DNA from: Bacteroidales bacterium
GTDB lineage: Bacteria; Bacteroidota; Bacteroidia; Bacteroidales; VadinHA17
DNA length: 64,000 nt
Assembly (NCBI GenBank): GCA_022865305.1
Contig: JALHSP010000157.1
Location: forward strand, 1 to 64,000
Direction of reading: 5' to 3'
The notes beneath the pieces are model-generated. The model did no database searches and was not told the origin of the DNA. It saw only the letters and a program-made list of their open reading frames with translations. The translations under genes were made by a program, and so were the position numbers. Of the stretch, positions 1 through 9,316 are shown in pieces (the stretch's first letter is position 1; each line of letters opens with the position of its first letter).

Positions 1-1102
1 GATAATTTATTACGACAGTACCAATAAAGATCAGTAAAACTCCAAGCAGTCCTCCGATAACCGAAAGTAAAACAGATTCGACAAGAAACTGCTGAAGGAT
101 AAAAAACCTTTTGGCTCCAAGGGCTTTCTGGATCCCAATCTGGTTTGTTCTTTCCCTGACTGAAACGAACATGATGTTGGCAATACCAAAACCTCCAACA
201 AGTATAGCAAATCCCCCTATCACCCAGCCAGCGAAATTGATCCCGGTAAAAACACCCTCAAAACTCTGAGAAATAAGGTTTGCCCTGTTCAGGTGAAAAT
301 TATTTACTTCATTAGGCTGAAGTCTTCTTGCAGCCCTCAGGATCATAATTGTTTCATCGCTTAATTCATCTATTGAAACCCCTTCCTTTGACTTGATCAT
401 AAGGGTAGCGTCAAGGAAATTATTCCTCAAATTAATGAAGGTCCTGCCAAAATTAAATGGTATAAGCATCATCTCATCCATCCCGTTATCGGTAATTCCT
501 CCTTTGCCTTCCTTTTTAAAAACCCCGATAACATTTGTTTTATTACTTCCGATTATTATCTGTTTGCCAACAGGATCTGCTTTGTCAAATAACCTCTCAG
601 CCAGCATAGCTCCTATTATTCCAATATTTTTCCCGGAAGCCGATTCCTCAGGAGAAAAATATCGGCCGTTTTCAATTTCAAATGATCTTAGATTCTCAAA
701 TTCGTAGGTAGCCGCCCATACAATAACGTCGTTTGCCAGATTCTTTTTGTATTTAATCTGTTTTGGTTGTGTGACGCAAAAACAGGCCGATTCCGTTTTT
801 GTCGATTTGTTCAGAATTGCCTGATAATCATCATCCGAAACCGCCGGCCATTTCATAATATCCCACCATTTGATATCGGTACTGAGTCCCCATGGCCATT
901 TATGAACGTAAATAACGTTATCCCCCAGTGTTGAGATACTGTCGCGGATCGCTTTTTCCATCCAGTCGAGCACAGTAAATACCGAAATAATGCAAAAGAT
1001 CCCTATTGTTATTCCGAATAGTGAAAGGAAAGTTCTTAACTTATTAACTGCAACCGACTTAACTGCAAACAGAAAACCTTCTTTAAAAAGTCTCAAAAAC
1101 AT
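1..1102 (-). CDS. MacB/FtsX-type ABC transporter permease (3' end cut by window edge)
   Basis: The gene starts at the ATG read from 1102 down and runs off the left edge, so its C-terminus is missing. About 367 residues are visible. The N-terminus (MFLRLFKEGF) is followed by a hydrophobic helix around residues 25-45, then a large extracytoplasmic MacB-like domain. Near the window edge the permease core appears: a hydrophobic stretch, then IMFVSVRERTNQIGIQKALG, the conserved cytoplasmic loop of MacB/FtsX/LolC permeases. Such proteins couple an ATPase to lipoprotein release or to peptide or drug export across the envelope. The ATPase is not in view and may lie to the left. The substrate cannot be told from this sequence. 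Confidence 0.88.
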   Translation of the reverse strand, partial: MFLRLFKEGFLFAVKSVAVNKLRTFLSLFGITIGIFCIISVFTVLDWMEKAIRDSISTLGDNVIYVHKWPWGLSTDIKWWDIMKWPAVSDDDYQAILNKSTKTESACFCVTQPKQIKYKKNLANDVIVWAATYEFENLRSFEIENGRYFSPEESASGKNIGIIGAMLAERLFDKADPVGKQIIIGSNKTNVIGVFKKEGKGGITDNGMDEMMLIPFNFGRTFINLRNNFLDATLMIKSKEGVSIDELSDETIMILRAARRLQPNEVNNFHLNRANLISQSFEGVFTGINFAGWVIGGFAILVGGFGIANIMFVSVRERTNQIGIQKALGAKRFFILQQFLVESVLLSVIGGLLGVLLIFIGTVVINY

Positions 1103-1132
1103 TTTTTGTTGTTACAGATTTTTATTAAGTAT

Positions 1133-1140
1133 CAAAGATA
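1133..1140 (-). promoter_or_regulatory. Putative -7 promoter box of the MacB-like gene
   Basis: On the minus strand this reads TATCTTTG, an exact match to the Bacteroidota -7 consensus TAnnTTTG. It lies about 30 bases before the ATG of the MacB-like gene. No clear -33 TTTG was identified. The position suggests a short leader. Confidence 0.5.
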
Positions 1141-1283
1141 AGAAAAATCAAAAGTCTGTTATCAAAACTATCTTAAATGCAGATTTATAATAATCATAGA
1201 TGTAATTTGTTGAGAGTAATAAAAAAATATCTATTTTTAAGCGCCCGGAGAGAAAATGATAATTCAATTGCAACTTTCAGATA

Positions 1284-2807
1284 GTGAGTGAGAAAAAAAT
1301 ACATACCGCTTTAATTTCAGTCTTTTATAAAGAAGGACTGGATGAGATAGTTAGAATGCTTAATAAACTGAAAGTGAAAATATATTCAACAGGAGGCACA
1401 TTCAGTTTTATTGAAGGAATGGGCATAGAGGCCGAAAAAGTTGAGGATCTCACCACATATCCTTCCATACTTGGCGGAAGAGTAAAAACACTCCACCCTT
1501 CAGTATTCGGAGGGATACTTGCAAGGAGAGGAAATCCTGAGGATATGGAGCAGGTCGCAAAATACGGAATACCAGAAATTGACCTTGTTATTGTTGACCT
1601 TTATCCTTTCGCACAGACAGTCAGGGATACCAATAATGAAGATGAGATAATCGAAAAAATTGATATAGGCGGAATATCACTTATCAGGGCTGCTGCAAAA
1701 AACTACAATGATGTTCTGATTATTTCAGGAAGAGAACAATACCCCGGACTTCTAAAACTTCTTCAGGAGAAAAATGGTATTACAACCCAGCAGGAAAGAC
1801 GATTTTATGCCACTGAGGCATTTAAAACATCTTCAAATTACGATACAACAATTTTTAATTATTTCAACAGGGAGACTGGAATTCCGGCTTTCAGAGAAAG
1901 CATTGATATATCTTATATGCTCAGGTATGGTGAAAATCCTCACCAGAAAGGAATATTCTTTGGGGATCCTGATCAGTTATTTGAAAAGCTTCACGGGAAA
2001 GAAATATCATATAATAATCTTCTGGATATCGATGCTGCACTCAGTCTCATTGATGAGTTTTCAGAAACAACATTTGTGATAATAAAGCATAATAATGCCT
2101 GTGGTGCTGCCTCCCGGAACACTCCTGCTGGTGCGTGGAAAGCAGCCCTGGCATGCGATCCTGTATCGGCATTCGGAGGTGTTATTACTTCAAATGTTCC
2201 GGTCGATGAAGGCACTGCCATTGAGATCGATAAGATATTCTTTGAAATAATTATTGCACCTGGGTTTACCGATTCTGCACTCAGTGTCCTGAAGCAAAAG
2301 AAAAACAGGATACTGCTCCGAAGGAAAGCAACGATAAAAAATAAGCAGAATTTCAGATCTCTTCTTAATGGAGTTTTATGGCAGGAACGTGATTTCAGCA
2401 CTGAATCACAAAAAGAAATGAGACCTGTTACCGGAAGAATACCTGAACCGGCAGAATTTGAAGATCTTGTATTTGCAAATATAATTGTCAAGCACAGTAA
2501 ATCGAATGCAATTGTTCTTGCTAAAAATAAGCAGTTGTGTGCAAGTGGAATAGGGCAGACCTCAAGAGTTGATGCATTAAAGCAGGCTGTTGAAAAAGCA
2601 AAAACTTTCGGATTTGATCTTAAAGGATCTGTTATGGCATCTGATGCCTTTTTCCCATTTGCCGACAGTGTGGAAATAGCTGATAAAGCAGGTGTTACAG
2701 CTATTGTTCAGCCGGGAGGATCAGTACGTGATCAGGATTCAATTGATTATTGTTCTGCTCACGGGATTGCAATGGTTTTTACAGGTAAAAGACATTTTAA
2801 ACATTAA
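1284..2807 (+). CDS. purH: Bifunctional AICAR transformylase / IMP cyclohydrolase PurH
   Basis: PurH catalyses the last two steps of de novo IMP synthesis: formyl transfer to AICAR and ring closure. At 507 residues it is full length. The N-terminal IMP cyclohydrolase (MGS-like) domain shows YSTGGT and GGRVKTLHP. The C-terminal transformylase shows LRYGENPHQ, the catalytic KHNNACG (Lys-His) motif, DPVSAFGG and the terminal SDAFFPF...PGGS...D region. The start is a GTG at 1284; no ATG gives a better N-terminus. It lies 25 bases before mreB on the same strand. A purH-mreB junction is, as far as I recall, a common order in Bacteroidota. purE lies elsewhere in the window (33287). Confidence 0.97.
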   Translation: MSEKKIHTALISVFYKEGLDEIVRMLNKLKVKIYSTGGTFSFIEGMGIEAEKVEDLTTYPSILGGRVKTLHPSVFGGILARRGNPEDMEQVAKYGIPEIDLVIVDLYPFAQTVRDTNNEDEIIEKIDIGGISLIRAAAKNYNDVLIISGREQYPGLLKLLQEKNGITTQQERRFYATEAFKTSSNYDTTIFNYFNRETGIPAFRESIDISYMLRYGENPHQKGIFFGDPDQLFEKLHGKEISYNNLLDIDAALSLIDEFSETTFVIIKHNNACGAASRNTPAGAWKAALACDPVSAFGGVITSNVPVDEGTAIEIDKIFFEIIIAPGFTDSALSVLKQKKNRILLRRKATIKNKQNFRSLLNGVLWQERDFSTESQKEMRPVTGRIPEPAEFEDLVFANIIVKHSKSNAIVLAKNKQLCASGIGQTSRVDALKQAVEKAKTFGFDLKGSVMASDAFFPFADSVEIADKAGVTAIVQPGGSVRDQDSIDYCSAHGIAMVFTGKRHFKH

Positions 2808-2832
2808 ATAATATCAAATTAATATCTCATAA

Positions 2833-3855
2833 ATGGGAATATTTTCATTCTTGACGCAGGAGATTGCTATCGACCTCGGAACAGCGAATACGATCATTAT
2901 TCATAACGACAAAATTGTTGTAGATGAACCATCAATAGTTGCGATTGATAATATTACAGGTAAGCTTGTAGCAATAGGTGAGTCGGCAAGGCAGATGCAT
3001 GGGAAAACGCATGAAAACATAAAGACAATCAGGCCTTTAAGGGATGGCGTGATCGCTGATTTCAATGCTGCTGAACTGATGATTAGGGGAATGATTAAAA
3101 TGATTAATACTAGTCCACGCCTCTTTTCTCCTTCGTTAAAAATGGTTATTTGTATACCTTCAGGAAGTACTGAAGTTGAGATACGTGCTGTACGAGACTC
3201 CTCAGAGCATGCAGGAGGAAGAGATGTTTATATGATTTATGAACCAATGGCAGCAGCGATAGGAATAGGACTTGATGTAGAAGCTCCCGAAGGCTGCATG
3301 GTAATAGATATCGGAGGAGGCACAACTGAAATTGCAGTCATTGCTCTAGGCGGAATAGTCTGCAATAAATCCATAAGAATTGCAGGAGATGGTTTTACAG
3401 CTGATATTCAGTCTTATATGAGACATCAGCATAACATAAAAATTGGGGAGAGAACTGCAGAAGACGTAAAAATTGCTGTCGGCGCCGCATTACCTGATAT
3501 TGAGAATCCACCGGCTGACTATATAGTAAGAGGCCCAAATATCATGACTTCTCTGCCAATTGAAATCCCAATTTCATATCAGGAGATAGCTTATTGCCTG
3601 GATAAGTCTTTGTCAAAAGTAGAAGCAGCTCTTCTCAATGTACTCGAGCAAACTCCTCCTGAACTATATGCCGATATTGTCAATAAAGGGATACATCTGG
3701 TAGGGGGTGGAGCACTCCTGAGAGGGATAGACAGGAGACTGAGCGATAAGATCAATATAAATTTCAATATAGTAGAAGATCCGTTGCATGTTGTTGCCCG
3801 TGGTACAGGGGTTGCACTGAAAAATGTAGATAAATTTCCGTTCCTGATGAGATAA
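2833..3855 (+). CDS. mreB: Rod-shape-determining actin homologue MreB
   Basis: MreB forms membrane-bound actin-like filaments that guide the elongation machinery. At 340 residues it has normal length. The phosphate-1 loop (DLGTANT, about residue 14), the phosphate-2 loop (DIGGGTTEIAV, about residue 158) and the C-terminal adenosine motif (LVGGGALLRG) are all visible. The first residues (MGIFSFL) suit an N-terminal membrane-binding segment. It heads the mreB-mreC-mreD-mrdA-rodA run, with 13 bases to mreC. Transcription probably continues from purH. Confidence 0.97.
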   Translation: MGIFSFLTQEIAIDLGTANTIIIHNDKIVVDEPSIVAIDNITGKLVAIGESARQMHGKTHENIKTIRPLRDGVIADFNAAELMIRGMIKMINTSPRLFSPSLKMVICIPSGSTEVEIRAVRDSSEHAGGRDVYMIYEPMAAAIGIGLDVEAPEGCMVIDIGGGTTEIAVIALGGIVCNKSIRIAGDGFTADIQSYMRHQHNIKIGERTAEDVKIAVGAALPDIENPPADYIVRGPNIMTSLPIEIPISYQEIAYCLDKSLSKVEAALLNVLEQTPPELYADIVNKGIHLVGGGALLRGIDRRLSDKININFNIVEDPLHVVARGTGVALKNVDKFPFLMR

Positions 3856-3868
3856 TCTTCCCTTGTGA

Positions 3869-4690
3869 ATGAGAAACCTGATTAATTTTCTACTGAAGTA
3901 TATCAGCCTGATTATCTTTCTTATACTTGAAGGGATCGCATTTTATTTACTGGGAACAGGCAATAGTTACCATAACAGCCGGATTATTAAAGGCGTCAGG
4001 GGATTGACGACTGGTATTGAAAGGAAAGCAAGCACTGTAAAAACATATTTTATTCTCCGTGAAATCAATCAAACACTTGCATCAGAGAATATATACCTGA
4101 GAAATAGGATTGAGCAACTGGAAAAGAAAGAAAATCAGCTTTTTTTTTATGTTTCAGATTCCGTAAATCAGCAGCAATACAATTATTTATCGGCAGAGGT
4201 TATAGGTAATTCAGTAAACCGGCAAAAGAACTATTTCACACTCAGCAAAGGGGAAAAGCATGGGCTGATGGTTGATATGGCAGTTACATCCGGAGATGCG
4301 GTTGCCGGAGTAATTGTTGGATGCTCTGAAAACTTTTCTGTTGCCATGTCTCTTCTTAACCTCGATTTCAGATTAAGTGCCAGAATAAAATCAAACGGAT
4401 ATTTTGGATCATTAACCTGGGATGGCAGGGATTACAATCATGCAATTCTTAGTGAAATTCCCCAACACATAATAATTAATCTTGGCGATACTGTTGAGAC
4501 AACAGGATTTTCTGCCATTTTCCCCGAGGGTATAATGGTTGGAACCATCAGTGGTTTTGAAAAAACAGGAAGTGACTTTTATAAAATCACTATTTCTCTG
4601 TCAACCGACTTTAAAAAATTGCATTTTGTAAATGTTATCGGTAACCTGAAGAAAACCGAGCAACTTGAACTTGTAAAACAATTTCAATGA
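3869..4690 (+). CDS. mreC: Rod-shape-determining protein MreC
   Basis: MreC is the periplasmic scaffold that links MreB and MreD to the PBP2-RodA synthase. The 273-residue protein has one N-terminal membrane helix (about residues 7-28), a coiled-coil stretch (about 65-90, containing NRIEQLEKKENQ) and the paired beta-barrel MreC domain (AEVIGNSVN, then SKGEKHGLMVDMAV). The stop codon overlaps the mreD start by 4 bases (ATGA), which suggests translational coupling. Confidence 0.93.
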   Translation: MRNLINFLLKYISLIIFLILEGIAFYLLGTGNSYHNSRIIKGVRGLTTGIERKASTVKTYFILREINQTLASENIYLRNRIEQLEKKENQLFFYVSDSVNQQQYNYLSAEVIGNSVNRQKNYFTLSKGEKHGLMVDMAVTSGDAVAGVIVGCSENFSVAMSLLNLDFRLSARIKSNGYFGSLTWDGRDYNHAILSEIPQHIIINLGDTVETTGFSAIFPEGIMVGTISGFEKTGSDFYKITISLSTDFKKLHFVNVIGNLKKTEQLELVKQFQ

Positions 4691-5193
4691 TCAACAATAC
4701 TTTAAGGTTTGGTCTGATTTTTATTCTGCTGATCCTGTTTCAGGTTCTCTTGTTTAACAATATTCAATTCAGCGGGTATGTCAATCCGTATGTCTATATT
4801 ATGTTCATACTTCTTCTTCCCATTGAATTACCGGCATGGTTATTATTGATTTTATCATTTATAACAGGACTTATAATTGATTTTTTTTCCGGCTCTCTGG
4901 GTATGCACACCGCTTCATCTGTGCTTGCTGGATTTGTACGTCCTTATGTTCTGCAGATTCTTTCCCCAAGGGATGGTTACGAACCAGGATCAGAGCCGTC
5001 AATAATTATTTATGGTTTCAGGTGGTTCCTTATTTATACCATCATAATTGTGCTCATTCATCACACAGCCCTCTTTTTCCTTGAAGTATTCAGGTTTACC
5101 GAATTCTTCAGAACATTATTGAGAGTTTTATTAAGTTCTCTGTTTTCAGTTACTTTTATTTTGTTTATTGATTATTTTAGGAAAGGCAGGTAA
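4687..5193 (+). CDS. mreD: Rod-shape-determining membrane protein MreD
   Basis: This is a 168-residue, very hydrophobic protein with about five predicted membrane helices, as expected for MreD of the elongasome. A recognisable stretch is IIDFFSGSLGMHTASSVLAG, matching the conserved Bacteroidota MreD region. MreD sequences diverge strongly, so the call rests on both topology and position: it overlaps mreC by 4 bases and lies 12 bases before mrdA. Confidence 0.9.
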   Translation: MINNTLRFGLIFILLILFQVLLFNNIQFSGYVNPYVYIMFILLLPIELPAWLLLILSFITGLIIDFFSGSLGMHTASSVLAGFVRPYVLQILSPRDGYEPGSEPSIIIYGFRWFLIYTIIIVLIHHTALFFLEVFRFTEFFRTLLRVLLSSLFSVTFILFIDYFRKGR

Positions 5194-5205
5194 AATGTTC
5201 ATTTT

Positions 5206-7038
5206 ATGAAAGATGCATTTATCAATAGAAAATATTTCGTAATTGCATTTATAATTATTGCATCTATCGCACTCATAGTCAAATTGTTTATAATACAGGT
5301 TGTAAAAAACACATACAGGCTTTCAGCCGACAATAATGTTTTGAGATATGTCACTCAGTACCCTGCAAGGGGACTCATTTATGACAGAAATGGCAAGCTG
5401 ATAGTATTTAATCAGGCTGCTTACGATCTGATGGTTGTACCGGTTCAGACGACACAACTGGATACTACAGCATTTTGCAATGACCTGCAAATAACCAAAG
5501 ATGTGTTTAAAGAGAGGATGCAGGCTGCCATAAATTATTCGAGGCGAGCATCTTCAGTATTCCTGAAACAGATTTCAGCAGAGACTTATGCAAAGTTTCA
5601 GGAAAAGATGTTCATGTATCCAGGATTTTATGTTCAGCCGCGTACTCTGAGAAAGTATTCAAAACCGGTAGGTGCACACCTCCTGGGATATGTCAGTGAG
5701 GTTGATGAAGCCATTATAAAAAAGGATTCTTATTACAAACCGGGAGATTATATAGGTAAGCTCGGTATTGAAGAAGTATATGAAAAAGAATTAAGAGGGA
5801 AACGAGGTGTAAAAATCTATTTGGTTGATGTTTACAGCCGAATTAAAGGATCATACGACGATGGCAGAATGGATACTCTGGCAATTCAGGGTTCAGATAT
5901 TAAATCTGGAATTGATCTTGACCTCCAGGAATACGGCGAACTTCTCATGCAGAATAAAAGCGGGAGCATTGTCGCTATTGAACCTCAAACAGGGGAAATC
6001 CTGGCGCTTGTTTCATCTCCAAATTATGATCCCGGATTACTTGTCGGAAGAATACGCTCCGAGAATTTTGCCAAACTACAGTCCGACACTTTGTTAGAAC
6101 CCCTTTTTAACCGGGCACTCATGGCCTCATATCCTCCCGGATCGACTTTTAAACCGGTAAATGGACTTATTGGGCTACAGGAAAAAGTAATTTTACCCTC
6201 AACAGAGTTCGGATGTAATAATGGTTACCTCTTTGTTGACTGCCATTCACATTCATCGCCTCTGAACCTGAAAGGTGCGATAGAAAACTCCTGTAATTCA
6301 TATTTTTGCCAGACCTACAGGAGAATCCTTGAGAATCCTAAGTATAGTTCTGTTGCAGAAGCATTTGAAAAATGGAAGGGATACCTAAATGAATTTGGTT
6401 TGGGAAGCCGGTTGGGTGACTTTGTAAATGAACTTACAGGATTTGTTCCGTCCCCGTCTTACTACGATAAATATCACGGAGCAAATAAATGGAAAGCTCT
6501 CACTGTAATTTCCATGGCAATCGGACAGGGTGAAGTTGGAATAACTCCGCTACAGATGGCAAATTTGACTGCTGCAATAGCCAACAGAGGTTATTATTTT
6601 ACACCTCATACTGTCAAGGCTGTCGGCAATAATCAAAAAACTGACCAGAAGTTTCAGGTAAAACACTCAATCAGTATTGATTCCGTTAATTTTGAAAGAA
6701 TAATTGAGGGTATGGAGGCAGCTGTCAGCGGAGCCTCAGGGACAGCAAGAATTGCTGCAATACCGGACATAGTTGTATGTGGCAAAACCGGTACTGCCGA
6801 GAATCCGCATGGAGAAGAACACTCAGTCTTTATTGCATTTGCCCCCAAAGATAATCCCAAAATAGCAATTGCTGTTCTTGTTGAAAATGCCGGTTTTGGC
6901 GCTACATACGCGGCACCGGTAGCAAGCTTGATGATGGAGAAATACCTGAAAGGAGAGATAACAAATAAGTACCAGGAACAGAGGATGCTCAATCTTAACC
7001 TGATTGATAAACCGGCAGAAAATGAAACGCAGCATTAA
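5206..7038 (+). CDS. mrdA: Penicillin-binding protein 2 (elongation transpeptidase)
   Basis: PBP2 is the class B transpeptidase that crosslinks lateral-wall peptidoglycan together with RodA. The 610-residue protein has one N-terminal membrane anchor (about residues 12-31), a dimerisation/pedestal domain (PARGLIYDRNGKL, then LLGYVSEVDE and GKLGIEEVYEKELRG) and a transpeptidase domain. All three active-site motifs are present: the serine in STFK (Ser313), SCN (362-364) and KTGT (527-530). It overlaps rodA by 17 bases, so the two are probably translated together. Confidence 0.96.
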   Translation: MKDAFINRKYFVIAFIIIASIALIVKLFIIQVVKNTYRLSADNNVLRYVTQYPARGLIYDRNGKLIVFNQAAYDLMVVPVQTTQLDTTAFCNDLQITKDVFKERMQAAINYSRRASSVFLKQISAETYAKFQEKMFMYPGFYVQPRTLRKYSKPVGAHLLGYVSEVDEAIIKKDSYYKPGDYIGKLGIEEVYEKELRGKRGVKIYLVDVYSRIKGSYDDGRMDTLAIQGSDIKSGIDLDLQEYGELLMQNKSGSIVAIEPQTGEILALVSSPNYDPGLLVGRIRSENFAKLQSDTLLEPLFNRALMASYPPGSTFKPVNGLIGLQEKVILPSTEFGCNNGYLFVDCHSHSSPLNLKGAIENSCNSYFCQTYRRILENPKYSSVAEAFEKWKGYLNEFGLGSRLGDFVNELTGFVPSPSYYDKYHGANKWKALTVISMAIGQGEVGITPLQMANLTAAIANRGYYFTPHTVKAVGNNQKTDQKFQVKHSISIDSVNFERIIEGMEAAVSGASGTARIAAIPDIVVCGKTGTAENPHGEEHSVFIAFAPKDNPKIAIAVLVENAGFGATYAAPVASLMMEKYLKGEITNKYQEQRMLNLNLIDKPAENETQH

Positions 7039-8452
7039 TATCTGGATTGGCATTGACAAGATCACCATCGTACTTTTCCTGCTGCTGGTTACTATCGGAT
7101 GGTTCAATATCTATGCAGCTGTTTATAATGAGGAACACAAAGAGATTCTTGATCTGTCTCAACGGTATGGTAAACAGTTTATCTGGATTATTGCTACACT
7201 GATTATTGCAGTATTTGTATTAATTATCGACACAAGGTTTTATTTCTTTTTTGGATGGTTTATTTATGCCGGTCTTATTTTTCTTCTTTGCCTGGTTCTT
7301 GTATTAGGGAGGGAAATTAATGGAGCCAGGTCATGGTTCGAGTTCGGTCAGGTAAGCCTTCAGCCTTCGGAATTTGGCAAGTTTGGAACTGCACTTGCCC
7401 TTGCCGGATTTCTTAGTACAAGAAGACAGGATCTAACAAAAATAAAAGTATTCATAATAGCTTCTGCAATAATACTCTTTCCTGCACTTCTTATCGCTAT
7501 TCAGCCTGATCTGGGTTCCACAGTAGTATTCTTTGCTTTTTTTATAGTACTGTTCAGAGAAGGGATGAGCCTTTATGTTTTTATATCAGGATTGCTGATG
7601 GTGATTCTTTTCTTTCTTTCTCTTTTAATTAATAACCTGTATTTGATTATAACTCTGATTGCAATAGCTTTTCTCATTGCCTGGTTTGCAACCCGAAAGT
7701 GGAAATTATGCATTACCGGTCTGGGGATCTTAATTCTGATTGGCGGTGTACTTTATATATTAGATTATTACCTGATCAAAACTTTCAGTAATGAGTTTAT
7801 AATACTGATTGCGATTGTTTTAGCAGGAATCGCTTATGCTTATTATGTATTTTTATATAACCGGAAAGCAGTTGCTGTTGTAATAATTTATCTTTTCCTT
7901 CTTGGAAGCGTCTTCTTCATTAATTCAGTTGACTATACATTTAATAAAATATTAAAGCCTCATCAGAAAGAAAGAGTGGAGATAACATTGGGTTTCAAAT
8001 CAGATCCTCATGGTACAGGATATAATGTCAACCAGTCGATAATCTCAATAGGCTCTGGCGGTTTTACGGGGAAAGGGTATCTTCAGGGCACTCAGACAAA
8101 ATTCAAGTTTGTACCTGCCCAGAGTACCGATTTTATTTTCTGTACAATTGGTGAGGAATGGGGATTTTTAGGTTCAGTAACAGTTGTCGGGTTATATCTG
8201 TTCCTGCTGTTAAGACTTGTAATCCTTGCAGAACGGCAGCGTTCTGTGTTTTCAAGAGTTTATGGATATGGAGTAATTTCAATTTTGTTTATACATTTCT
8301 TCATTAACATAGGGATGGCAATAGGTTTGGTCCCGGTAATAGGCATACCGCTTCCGTTTCTCAGTTATGGGGGGAGCTCGCTATGGGGATTTACTATTCT
8401 GCTGTTTATTTTCCTGAGGCTCGATGCAGGCCGGGATGAATATCTTATTTGA
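7022..8452 (+). CDS. rodA: Peptidoglycan glycosyltransferase RodA
   Basis: RodA is the SEDS-family glycan polymerase that works with PBP2. I chose the ATG at 7022 (MKRSINIW), which gives 476 residues; an upstream in-frame ATG at 7004 lies deeper inside mrdA. Family motifs include REINGARSWFEFG, LQPSEFGK, QPDLGSTV, GSGGFTGKGYLQGTQT and FVPAQSTDFIF, whose Asp corresponds to the catalytic residue of RodA proteins. It is about 100 residues longer than the enterobacterial enzyme because of an extra hydrophobic block between QPDLGS and the HQKERV loop. It abuts the convergent gene at 8453. Confidence 0.95.
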   Translation: MKRSINIWIGIDKITIVLFLLLVTIGWFNIYAAVYNEEHKEILDLSQRYGKQFIWIIATLIIAVFVLIIDTRFYFFFGWFIYAGLIFLLCLVLVLGREINGARSWFEFGQVSLQPSEFGKFGTALALAGFLSTRRQDLTKIKVFIIASAIILFPALLIAIQPDLGSTVVFFAFFIVLFREGMSLYVFISGLLMVILFFLSLLINNLYLIITLIAIAFLIAWFATRKWKLCITGLGILILIGGVLYILDYYLIKTFSNEFIILIAIVLAGIAYAYYVFLYNRKAVAVVIIYLFLLGSVFFINSVDYTFNKILKPHQKERVEITLGFKSDPHGTGYNVNQSIISIGSGGFTGKGYLQGTQTKFKFVPAQSTDFIFCTIGEEWGFLGSVTVVGLYLFLLLRLVILAERQRSVFSRVYGYGVISILFIHFFINIGMAIGLVPVIGIPLPFLSYGGSSLWGFTILLFIFLRLDAGRDEYLI

Positions 8453-9064
8453 TCAGAATGGCATCGTGATCCTGTGAGAGATTTCAACTCCAAATTGTTT
8501 TTCCACATAATCAATCAGCTGGGGAAAAAACTCCATGAAATCATCCTGAAGGGAGTAGTAGTTTTTTTTAAGCGCACGCATTGCGAACCTTGTCTCATTA
8601 GGAAGAGTAGTCCGTTTGCTCAGTGTCTTTAAAACATGCCGTATGCCACTCCTTGTCTGATATGATTCGATCCAGTTGTTGATTATAAAAAAAGGCATCA
8701 TTTCCCTGACAGTTTCAGGCAGTATTTCATAATTATTAACCAGTGCCCTGTAGAAATTATATGTAACACTTTCCAGTGGTCTGCGGGAAAAAAAATTCCA
8801 TTCCTTTGTTAAAAAATGATCATAGATTATATCAGTTACAACTCCGGAATACCTGTGATATTTCCTTGAAAAGAAAATTTTGCTGCGGTGGACAACAGGA
8901 TGACGATCAGTAAATCCGTCAATATTGCGGTGAAGGATTATGCCTTTTCTGATAAGATCAGGATATTTTAAATAATCTCTTCCCTTTACATAATCTCCAA
9001 TATAGTTTCCAATGATTATTTTTTCAGAATCACCTGACAAGTATATGTGAGCCAGTACATTCAT
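8453..9064 (-). CDS. Acyl carrier protein phosphodiesterase-like protein (AcpH family)
   Basis: The 203-residue protein resembles the AcpH/DUF479 family, which removes the 4'-phosphopantetheine arm from holo-ACP. Recognisable features are the N-terminal MNVLAHIYLSG, GNYIGDYVKGR, GIILHRNIDGFTDRHPV and VVTDIIYDHFL, which carry the conserved His and Asp residues. The start is the ATG complementary to 9062-9064. Its stop codon directly follows the rodA stop on the opposite strand, with no spacer and no hairpin seen between them. Activity has been shown for the E. coli protein; here it is inferred from similarity. Confidence 0.8.
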   Translation of the reverse strand: MNVLAHIYLSGDSEKIIIGNYIGDYVKGRDYLKYPDLIRKGIILHRNIDGFTDRHPVVHRSKIFFSRKYHRYSGVVTDIIYDHFLTKEWNFFSRRPLESVTYNFYRALVNNYEILPETVREMMPFFIINNWIESYQTRSGIRHVLKTLSKRTTLPNETRFAMRALKKNYYSLQDDFMEFFPQLIDYVEKQFGVEISHRITMPF

Positions 9065-9245
9065 ATTATGATATAATAGTACAAAGAATTTACCATATAC
9101 TTTATTATATCAAAAACATTTTCTTTAACATGTTTTCATATCATTATCAGAGAGAGCTTAATTAATTATTCTACAGAGAATTAAACCATAGAAATGTCAT
9201 AATAAAAAATCCTGGGAAAAGTTCGGAATTTAGGCATGCAAATTA

Positions 9246-9253
9246 TACATTTG
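9246..9253 (+). promoter_or_regulatory. Putative promoter of the cDPGS-like gene
   Basis: TACATTTG matches the Bacteroidota -7 consensus TAnnTTTG. A weak -33 candidate (TTCG, 9222-9225) lies 20 bases upstream. It leaves a leader of about 55-60 bases before the ATG at 9317. That ATG is preceded by a strong purine-rich Shine-Dalgarno sequence (GGGAGG, 9307-9312), which is unusual for this phylum. Confidence 0.45.
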
Positions 9254-9316
9254 TTGTTTAATTTAAAATGAAAATTTTTCGTTGCAATTAGATTTATTAA
9301 TTAACCGGGAGGATAT

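Noticed and set aside
1991-2491. 166-codon open frame on the minus strand
   Set aside because: It lies wholly inside purH in antisense, and its translation shows no family motif.
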